A stretch of 59,069 nt of DNA from JBNAVJ01 sp049700455. GTDB taxonomy: Bacteria > Bacteroidota > Ignavibacteria > Tepidaquicellales > Tepidaquicellaceae. Where the stretch lies: assembly GCA_049700455.1 (NCBI GenBank), contig JBNAVJ010000013.1, positions 1 to 59,069 on the forward strand, given 5' to 3'. Below the pieces are notes generated by a model, which worked only from the letters and a program-made list of their open reading frames with translations, was not told the DNA's origin and ran no database searches. The position numbers and the translations under genes were made by a program. Shown piece after piece: positions 42,553 through 49,804 of the stretch (within the stretch, counting starts at the first letter, position 1; the number at the start of each line of letters is the position of its first letter).

Positions 42553-43377
42553 ATGAAAAAAATAATATTTATCATAGCAATAACCTTAATGATTACTTCA
42601 ATTTTATCGGCACAAAACAAGGTTACTTTTTCTTTTCAGAACGCGCGTATTGAATCAGGAATTGTACTTGTTGATGTTTATGCAACCGTTCCCTCAGGCC
42701 AGAACTGGAGCGTTGGTCCAACAAATATAAGAATAAGATACTGGACTGAAAATCCTCCGAATGCTATGACATTAATTACGCAGGATACAGTGAAAAATGC
42801 TAATGTCAACCTTTCCAATAATAATTCGTATGGACTGATGACCTGTACTTCTATCTTGAGTGATACTTCAGCGAGCTTGAATATCCTGTTGCTATATAAC
42901 AAACCAGCTTATACTTTTAGTCCGGGATCTTATTGGTTGGGAACTTTAAAGTTTGCAATAACAGATCCTAATGCCTGTGTAAATATGCAAATTTATGGCT
43001 TCTCTGCGGTTTTTAATGATTTGACCGGACTAACCTACAATAGTGGCTGGAACAAAGTGGATCCCCCGCCCTGTATGACGACTGGGATTTCTCAAACATC
43101 TACCGAGTTACCTGATGGGTACAAATTATATCAAAACTATCCGAATCCTTTTAACCCGACAACTAAAATTCAGTTTTCATTACAAAAGGCTGGATTTGTA
43201 ACTCTCAAGGTTTATGATTTGTTAGGGCGAGAGGTTAATACACTGGTAAATGAATATAAAAACATTGGGACTTACATAGTTGATTTTGATGCTTTAGATT
43301 TACCAAGTGGTGTTTATTTTTACAGGATGGAGAGCAATGGCTTTAGTGATGTTAAGAAGATGCTTCTGCTTAAGTAA
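42553..43377 (+). CDS. Secreted beta-sandwich (cohesin-like?) protein with T9SS sorting domain
   Basis: 274 residues. Signal peptide about 1-20, then one beta-rich domain (about 22-175) with FSFQNARIESGIVLVDVYA, NIRIRYW and a SYWLGTLKFAI segment, a pattern resembling cohesin-type sandwiches seen in T9SS proteins. This similarity is weak and judged by eye. The T9SS tail (QNYPNPFNPTTKI, YDLLGREVNTLVNE, SGVYFYRM, KKMLLLK) ends it. It is 35 nt downstream of the dockerin-like protein on the same strand, so the pair is probably co-expressed. Confidence 0.8.
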   Translation: MKKIIFIIAITLMITSILSAQNKVTFSFQNARIESGIVLVDVYATVPSGQNWSVGPTNIRIRYWTENPPNAMTLITQDTVKNANVNLSNNNSYGLMTCTSILSDTSASLNILLLYNKPAYTFSPGSYWLGTLKFAITDPNACVNMQIYGFSAVFNDLTGLTYNSGWNKVDPPPCMTTGISQTSTELPDGYKLYQNYPNPFNPTTKIQFSLQKAGFVTLKVYDLLGREVNTLVNEYKNIGTYIVDFDALDLPSGVYFYRMESNGFSDVKKMLLLK

Positions 43378-43410
43378 GATAAAACATCGTGTTTGTAAAC
43401 GTATAAAAAG

Positions 43411-43450
43411 GTGGTAATCTAAAAAAAGTATTTAGGTTGCCACTTTTTTA
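43411..43450 (+). terminator. Rho-independent terminator after the Fn3/cohesin-like pair
   Basis: A 13-bp stem, GTGGTAATCTAAA (43411-43423) with TTTAGGTTGCCAC (43431-43443), pairs with two G-U pairs, a 7-nt loop and a T-run after. It closes the two-gene unit. Confidence 0.88.
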
Positions 43451-43508
43451 TAAGATTGAATTTTAAAAACACTTTATCTAAATTAATCTAAATAAAAAAA
43501 CAAAAGGA

Positions 43509-45878
43509 ATGAAAAAGTTAATTCTAACGTTGATTGTGGTAATTCTAACCAACATAATTATTTATGCCCAAAATGTGGAAAAGTATTCTCAGGTCCGGAT
43601 ATTTGCCACCAGTCATCAGTCGTTTCAGGCGATGGCAAATGCAGGATTATTTTTGGAGCATGGCATCTACAAAAAAGGGCTGTATTATGAAACCTGGCTA
43701 TCTGAATCTGAAATACAACTACTCAAAAAATCAGGAGTGCCATTTGTGATAACCATAGATGATTGGGATAAGTACTATCAAAGTTTACCTCAGATGTCTC
43801 CTCTTGAAATTCAGAAATCACTTCAACAGTCAAAAGATGATTATAACGTTTCCCATTCAATCTATGGAAGTATGGGAGGATACCTAACATGGGCAGAAGT
43901 AGTTGCAAAGCTTGATTCTATGCGTTTACAATATCCAACACTAATTTCACAGAAATTTTCCATAGGTAATACTTATGAAAACCGACCTATCTGGTGTGTT
44001 AGGATGACCAAGAATCCTGATGCTCCGACTGGAAGACCAGAAGTCTACTTGCAAGGCTTAATACATGCGAGGGAACCGGCTGGTATGGAAAGTATTATCT
44101 ATTATATGTATTGGTTGCTTGAAAATTACAATATTGATCCTGTTGCCACATACATTCTTAACAATAGAGAAATATATATCATTCCTGTATTCAATGCTGA
44201 TGGCTATGTTTATAATCAGACTACCAATCCAAACGGTGGTGGAATGTGGAGAAAAAATCGAAAGCCCTGCAGCGGTGGGACTGGTACTGACCTGAATAGA
44301 AATTGGGGAATCTATCAATACTGGAACTCAACAAACAATGGTTCATCTACAAGTTGTTCCAGCGACACTTATAGAGGAACCAATCCGTTTTCTGAACCTG
44401 AAGATCTTGCAGCACTTAATTTTGTCAATTCAAGGAATTTCAAAACTGGCCTGAGCTATCATACATATAGCAATCTTTTGATCAGGCCCTGGGCGTGGTG
44501 TGATCCGACCCCAACACCTGATAATGCTATATTTCAGGAGTGGTCAGTTGATATGACTAAATATAACCATTATGCTATCGGACAACCTTATGCTACAGTA
44601 GGTTACTATGTACGTGGGGATGAACTTGATTGGTTATACAACGACTCTGGACATACAAAAATTCTTGCAATGACACCAGAAGTAGGCGGAAGTAGTGACG
44701 GCTTCTGGCCACCTCAATCGAGAATTCTTCCACTTGCACAGGAGAATTTGTTAATGTGTCAATACATTTCACTTGTCGCAGGAGCTTACGTTGGAGTTAA
44801 TAACACAAAATTTAACAAATCTTCTTATACTCAAAACGAAGTAGGTACTTATAAAGTAATCTTTCGAAACAAAGGTAGGATGAATGGTCAAAATGTTCGA
44901 ATAGAATGGGTTCCCTTAAGTAATTATGTTGTTATTCCTACTCAATATGTTACAATTGCAAGTATGCCATCATTTTATACAGACAGTGTAACATTTACAT
45001 TTCAGGTATCCGGCTCTTGCCCAAACAACTATGCGATACCCACAAGATTGAGAATAAAACAAAATGATACTATTATTGTATATCAGCAGAATGTAAATGT
45101 TTTGGTGGGAAATGGAATGGCAGTTCTTCTTGACAGTGCGGAAAACGGTTTTGGAAATTGGACAACGAATCAGGGGTGGGGGATAGTGACCACTCAATAT
45201 CATTCTCCTACTCATTCTTTTACTGATAGTCCATCAGGAAACTATCAAAACAATGCTAATAATTCAATGACTCTAAACTTCCCGATAAATGCTTCTACAA
45301 CTCCTGCACTCTTTTTGAGTTTCTGGCATAAATATGCTACTGAAACAAATTGGGATTTTTGTTATGTGGAAGTATCGAGCGATAATGGTACCAACTGGCA
45401 ACAGGTAGCAGGTTATACCGGGACTTTATCAAACTGGACGTATCAAGAATTTGATATTACTCAATATGCTAATTCTTCAAGTAATGTCCGTGTAAGATTT
45501 CGCTTATATTCTGATGCTTCAGTGACAGCAGATGGATGGTATGTTGATGATATCAAGATTCTTGGTTATCAATCACCTGTTACAGGTATAACCGTTGAGA
45601 ACAATCAACTTCCAAATAAATATGCTCTTGAACAAAACTATCCAAATCCATTTAATCCTATGACTACTATCAGATTTGCATTGCCCAAAGATGGATTTGT
45701 GAAACTTGTTGTCTATGATATATTGGGTAGAGAAGTTAGTAATGTTGTTAATGAATTCAAAAATGCAGGTAACTATTCAATAAATTTTGATGCATCGAAC
45801 CTTTCCTCTGGTATATATTTCTATAGAATAGACGTAAATGGATTTACTGACATCAAGAAAATGACAGTGATTAAGTAA
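43509..45878 (+). CDS. Secreted M14-family zinc carboxypeptidase with T9SS sorting domain
   Basis: 789 residues. Signal peptide about 1-20, then a pro-like region. The M14 domain (about 125-425) carries LIHAREPAGME (zinc ligands H186, E189), a later zinc His in LSYHTYSN, TDLNRNWG and the catalytic Glu in AMTPEVGGS. A beta-sandwich resembling the immune-inhibitor/MAM-like domain (about 540-690, SFWHKYATETNWDFCYVEVSS, GWYVDDIKI) follows, then a T9SS tail (QNYPNPFNPMTTI, VVYDILGREV, SGIYFYRI, KKMTVIK). It trims C-terminal residues of peptides outside the cell. Confidence 0.95.
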   Translation: MKKLILTLIVVILTNIIIYAQNVEKYSQVRIFATSHQSFQAMANAGLFLEHGIYKKGLYYETWLSESEIQLLKKSGVPFVITIDDWDKYYQSLPQMSPLEIQKSLQQSKDDYNVSHSIYGSMGGYLTWAEVVAKLDSMRLQYPTLISQKFSIGNTYENRPIWCVRMTKNPDAPTGRPEVYLQGLIHAREPAGMESIIYYMYWLLENYNIDPVATYILNNREIYIIPVFNADGYVYNQTTNPNGGGMWRKNRKPCSGGTGTDLNRNWGIYQYWNSTNNGSSTSCSSDTYRGTNPFSEPEDLAALNFVNSRNFKTGLSYHTYSNLLIRPWAWCDPTPTPDNAIFQEWSVDMTKYNHYAIGQPYATVGYYVRGDELDWLYNDSGHTKILAMTPEVGGSSDGFWPPQSRILPLAQENLLMCQYISLVAGAYVGVNNTKFNKSSYTQNEVGTYKVIFRNKGRMNGQNVRIEWVPLSNYVVIPTQYVTIASMPSFYTDSVTFTFQVSGSCPNNYAIPTRLRIKQNDTIIVYQQNVNVLVGNGMAVLLDSAENGFGNWTTNQGWGIVTTQYHSPTHSFTDSPSGNYQNNANNSMTLNFPINASTTPALFLSFWHKYATETNWDFCYVEVSSDNGTNWQQVAGYTGTLSNWTYQEFDITQYANSSSNVRVRFRLYSDASVTADGWYVDDIKILGYQSPVTGITVENNQLPNKYALEQNYPNPFNPMTTIRFALPKDGFVKLVVYDILGREVSNVVNEFKNAGNYSINFDASNLSSGIYFYRIDVNGFTDIKKMTVIK

Positions 45879-45901
45879 TCGCAAAATTATTATAAAATTT
45901 G

Positions 45902-45932
45902 AAAACCGCAATGTTATCATTGCGGTTTTTTT
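45902..45932 (+). terminator. Rho-independent terminator after the M14 gene
   Basis: A 12-bp stem AAAACCGCAATG (45902-45913) with CATTGCGGTTTT (45918-45929), a 4-nt loop and a T-run. The next gene starts within 10 nt of its end, at 45939. Confidence 0.92.
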
Positions 45933-45938
45933 ATAGTT

Positions 45939-47501
45939 ATGAAAATCTTAATCAAAAATGGTAAGATACGTATACGAAAAGGCATTTTTGTAAACGCTTT
46001 GGGATTTGACAATATTACTGGTAAAATTATCTATACTGGTTCATATCTTAATGTTAATCAGAAGTCTTATAATGAAATTATTGATTTAGATGGAAAACTT
46101 GTTATTCCTGCATTTCATGATGGGCATTGCCATTTGATGAAAGGTGCTAAAATGAACGCCGAACTTGATTTAAGAGATGCTTCAACACGAGAGGAGTTTC
46201 AAAAAAGAATTACTGAATATAAGTTACGATTAAAACCTGAAGAATGGATAGTCGGCGGTTACTTCTCCGAATCAAATTTCAAGGAACCATTTGTTGTTGA
46301 TAGGAACTTTATAGATATGATTTGTCCAGATATACCAGTTGCTCTGTCTCGTACCGATTTGCATTCAGTTATCTTGAACTCTCTTGCTATTGAACTCACC
46401 GGGATTGAGTCGATGAAGGATACTTTTAAAAAAGAAGAACTAATTTATTTTGATGATGGAACTTTTTCTGGAGAGTGCAAAGAACGCGCTATGTATTACG
46501 TGTTTGATTGTTTTCCAGTTAAATCAGAGAGGGAACTGTGTCAAATACTAAACGACGAAATTGAAAAACTTTTATCCTATGGCATTGGAAGTGTTACGGA
46601 TATATCATTAAGTGAAGATTTAAAGGTTTATGAACAGTACTTTCAAAGCTACAACACACCTTTTCGTATTAATTCCGTTTTGCCCTTTGAATATCTTGAA
46701 AAAAGGAATGAATATGTCGAGATATTTAAAAATTACTCAGACAATATAAATTTCCGTGCCTTCAAAGCATTTTACGATGGTTCACTATCGAGTATGACAG
46801 CCTTATTTTATGAAAATTATAAAAATACTAATTCCGGTGGTATCAGAAGCGAATTTGTTGAAACTGGAGAATTTGAAAAATATCTTCTTGCTATTGATAA
46901 AGCAAATTTTCAAGTGGCAATCCATTGCATTGGTGACAGAGCTGTGGGCGAAGTTCTAAATTATTATGAAATGTTGGAGAAAATGAATGGGGTTAGGGAT
47001 AGAAGATTTCGTATAGAACATGCTCAACATATAGCCTTACAGGATATTCCACGATTTGTTAGAAAAAATATAATAATATCGGCTCAACCAGCACACTTAA
47101 GTTTTGATGCCCCAACCGCACAGAATCTACTTAAGGACTTTTCAGGTACACATATATACAAACGTCTTATGAATTATGGTATCAGGATTGTTATAGGAAC
47201 AGATTTCCCCGTTGTTAAAGAAAATCCTTTTGAAAATATCTTCTATGCGGTAACAAGAAAGACAAAAAATTTCCCACATGGTTTTTTACCAGACTATGCC
47301 TTTACTCTTGATGATGCTATAGACTCCTATACTTACCAGAATGCCTATGCAAACTTTGAAGAAAAACAAAGAGGGACTCTTGAATTAGGAAAGGTAGCTG
47401 ATTTAATTGTCCTTGAAAAGAATATATACAATTTATCCAATGATGAATTACAGGAAAATCGGATAAATATGCTCTTTCTTTCAGGAAAAAGAATTTTATA
47501 A
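45939..47501 (+). CDS. Amidohydrolase (YtcJ-like, metal-dependent)
   Basis: 520 residues, no signal peptide, so cytoplasmic. The amidohydrolase barrel has FHDGHCHLMKGA (HxH), the FRAFKAFYDGSLSS segment (the YtcJ-type modified lysine region), AIHCIGDRAVGE, RIEHAQHI and GTDFPVVKENPF. This is the family of YtcJ-like amidohydrolases, which act on amide or imide bonds of unknown substrates. It is 10 nt upstream of the membrane-anchored M1 gene; together they may handle imported peptides or derivatives. Confidence 0.9.
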   Translation: MKILIKNGKIRIRKGIFVNALGFDNITGKIIYTGSYLNVNQKSYNEIIDLDGKLVIPAFHDGHCHLMKGAKMNAELDLRDASTREEFQKRITEYKLRLKPEEWIVGGYFSESNFKEPFVVDRNFIDMICPDIPVALSRTDLHSVILNSLAIELTGIESMKDTFKKEELIYFDDGTFSGECKERAMYYVFDCFPVKSERELCQILNDEIEKLLSYGIGSVTDISLSEDLKVYEQYFQSYNTPFRINSVLPFEYLEKRNEYVEIFKNYSDNINFRAFKAFYDGSLSSMTALFYENYKNTNSGGIRSEFVETGEFEKYLLAIDKANFQVAIHCIGDRAVGEVLNYYEMLEKMNGVRDRRFRIEHAQHIALQDIPRFVRKNIIISAQPAHLSFDAPTAQNLLKDFSGTHIYKRLMNYGIRIVIGTDFPVVKENPFENIFYAVTRKTKNFPHGFLPDYAFTLDDAIDSYTYQNAYANFEEKQRGTLELGKVADLIVLEKNIYNLSNDELQENRINMLFLSGKRIL

Positions 47502-47511
47502 TTAAATACAA

Positions 47512-49296
47512 ATGGGGAATAAATTTCTAACTTTTATGAAGAAAAATTTACCTTATCTGACCATAGTATTTATGATAAGTTTGGTTATCATTACTGTATT
47601 TTTAACACTTTCAAATTTGCAAGCACTATCTAAAAATCAGTATTTTCGTAAGATTTTGTTCTGTGCACTTGATAAATATTGGGACTTGAAATATGGAATA
47701 AATGTTGATAATATAGATTCAAATATTGTAAAATATCAGAATTTGTTTGATGTGCAGCGAATGGAAATCTACATAATAACTGATTTTTCATCAGAAGAAA
47801 TTAAAGGCAAAACAGTAATAACTCCCCTTGATTTATCCGATACGTTGAACCGTATCTATCTAAATTTTTATTCTAATATGAAAGTAAATTATGTAAAACT
47901 AAATGACAACATAGTTGATTACACCCATCAGGATAATCTGCTGATGATAAATTCAAAAAACAAAGTTATTAAAAACGATACATTCCGGATAGAGGTTGGA
48001 TATAGTGGAAGACCTTATAGCAAGGGGTTTGATTCATTTAATTTTAAAAACATTGACGGTAATAAATATGTTTATACTCTCAATGAACCCAATTATGCCT
48101 CTACCTGGTTTCCTTGTAAGGATTTACCCTCTGATAAATTTATACTCAGGTATTTTGAGATAACTGTTCCTACAGGAATGTGGGCGGTATCGAATGGAGT
48201 CCTGATTAAAAAAGAATTTCTTGATAGTCTCTATGAAGTATTTGGCTGGCAATCAAATTATCCAATAGCTTCATATCTTGTATCGTTTGCTGCTGGTGCA
48301 TATGACTATTGGAAAGATAGTGTTATACTCAGTGATGCAAAACTTCTTCCACTTGATTATTATACATTCCCATCCTATACAGAGCGGGCAAGAAAAGATT
48401 GGATAAAACTACCTGCTATGATAAAGTATTTTTCCAGCTTAATAGGAGAATACCCATTTTCTAATGAAAAGTATGGGATGATAATGTTTGGGTGGAACGA
48501 TGGTGCAATGGAACATCAAACTCTTACTAGTATTGGTTATAGACTTGTTACCGGTGACAACAGAAATGAATTAACAATTGTTCACGAACTTGTTCATCAG
48601 TGGTTTGGTGATGCCATTACCCCTAAGGATTGGAAAGATATATGGCTGAATGAAGGTTTTGCTACTTATGGTGAAGTTTTATGGACTGAATATACAAAAG
48701 GTAAAGAGGCAGCAAAAAATCTGTTGGAAAAGCTTGACATTGGTAATTTTAGTGGGACTCTTTATAATCCGCAGGGTTTTATTTTTGGAACTACTGTTTA
48801 TAATAAGGGAGCGTGGGTTTTACATATGCTTCGGGGAGTGGTAGGAGATTCTGTTTTTTTTAAAATACTAACTACTTACTATGATAAATATAAATATGGC
48901 AATGCCAATACTCGTGATTTTAAAAAAGTCTGTGAAGATATTTATGGAGGTGATTTAACATATTTTTTTGACCAATGGATTTTTACCGGCACGGGAAGAC
49001 CGGTATATGAGTATTCCTATCAAACTGAAGATTACATCACAATTGATAGCATCCCGTTTTATATGTTAAGGTTTACAATCGAACAAAAACAAAAAGACCA
49101 GGAAGTTTACAAAATGCCAATTCAAGTATTTATAACAACAAATAAGGAAGAAAGTGTAATTACCTTTTTTAACAATAAAAAAACACAAACATTTATTCAA
49201 CCTATTAAAGGAAGGTTAATTTCTTTAGAAATTGATAAAAATAACTATATACTAAAAGATATCAAACCAGCAGAAAAAAAGAACAATAAACAATAA
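47512..49296 (+). CDS. Membrane-anchored M1-family metallopeptidase (copy 3)
   Basis: 594 residues. An N-terminal hydrophobic segment (about 13-36, LPYLTIVFMISLVIITVFLTL) acts as a signal anchor, and there is no T9SS tail. The M1 motifs are GAMEHQTLTS and HELVHQWFGDA (H358, H362) with NEGFATYGE. It likely faces the periplasm and completes peptide breakdown begun outside. It is 10 nt behind the amidohydrolase gene. It is closer in motif to copy 1 than to copy 2. Confidence 0.93.
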   Translation: MGNKFLTFMKKNLPYLTIVFMISLVIITVFLTLSNLQALSKNQYFRKILFCALDKYWDLKYGINVDNIDSNIVKYQNLFDVQRMEIYIITDFSSEEIKGKTVITPLDLSDTLNRIYLNFYSNMKVNYVKLNDNIVDYTHQDNLLMINSKNKVIKNDTFRIEVGYSGRPYSKGFDSFNFKNIDGNKYVYTLNEPNYASTWFPCKDLPSDKFILRYFEITVPTGMWAVSNGVLIKKEFLDSLYEVFGWQSNYPIASYLVSFAAGAYDYWKDSVILSDAKLLPLDYYTFPSYTERARKDWIKLPAMIKYFSSLIGEYPFSNEKYGMIMFGWNDGAMEHQTLTSIGYRLVTGDNRNELTIVHELVHQWFGDAITPKDWKDIWLNEGFATYGEVLWTEYTKGKEAAKNLLEKLDIGNFSGTLYNPQGFIFGTTVYNKGAWVLHMLRGVVGDSVFFKILTTYYDKYKYGNANTRDFKKVCEDIYGGDLTYFFDQWIFTGTGRPVYEYSYQTEDYITIDSIPFYMLRFTIEQKQKDQEVYKMPIQVFITTNKEESVITFFNNKKTQTFIQPIKGRLISLEIDKNNYILKDIKPAEKKNNKQ

Positions 49297-49350
49297 CAAA
49301 TTTTTCTCCTACAGGTTGTTGATAAAAATTTATTCAGCATCCCTTAAAAA

Positions 49351-49389
49351 TAAAAAAGGGTGTTTTTCAGTTACAATAGGTAAACACCC
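49351..49389 (-). terminator. Rho-independent terminator of the HU gene
   Basis: GGGTGTTT (49358-49365) pairs with AAACACCC (49382-49389). On the minus strand it ends in a T-run, 30 nt past the HU stop. The 16-nt loop is long. Confidence 0.75.
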
Positions 49390-49419
49390 CTAAGTTAGAA
49401 GATGTTACAGCAGGTTAGC

Positions 49420-49701
49420 TTATTTTTTCCCGTTGACGAAATTTGAGAATTCTTTTCCTGCTTTAAACCTTACAACTTTTCTTGCCGGAATAACAATCTC
49501 AGCACCAGTTTGAGGATTGCGCCCGGTTCTCTTGTTTCTCTTTCCAACGGAAAAAGTGCCAAAGCCAACTAAAGCAATTTTTTCCCCTTTCTTTAAAGTC
49601 TTTTTCACTGTGTCGATGAAAGAGTCAAGAACGACTTTGGCTTGAGCCTTTGAGATTTTAGCATCTCCTGCCAGTTTTGTAACTAGTTGTTCTTTGTTCA
49701 T
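49420..49701 (-). CDS. HU-family DNA-binding protein
   Basis: 93-residue nucleoid protein that bends DNA without sequence specificity. The sequence matches HU throughout: MNKEQLVTKLAGDAKISKAQ, KIALVGFGTFSVGKRNKRTGRNPQTG, EIVIPARKVVRFKAGKEF. Length is standard. A candidate promoter is at 49732-49760. It stands alone between a peptidase and a propeller gene. Confidence 0.96.
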   Translation of the reverse strand: MNKEQLVTKLAGDAKISKAQAKVVLDSFIDTVKKTLKKGEKIALVGFGTFSVGKRNKRTGRNPQTGAEIVIPARKVVRFKAGKEFSNFVNGKK

Positions 49702-49731
49702 ATTTTGGTTTTTAGTTAATTAATACAGGTA

Positions 49732-49760
49732 AATATACTATTGTCATACCAAAAAAACAA
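49732..49760 (-). promoter_or_regulatory. Candidate promoter of the HU gene
   Basis: On the minus strand TTGTTT (49755-49760) is followed after 17 nt by TATATT (49732-49737), giving a leader of about 25 nt before the HU start. Good sigma70-like match. Confidence 0.45.
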
Positions 49761-49804
49761 TATTTATTTTTAGAAATATTCTATTACATCTAACTCAACA
49801 ACCG

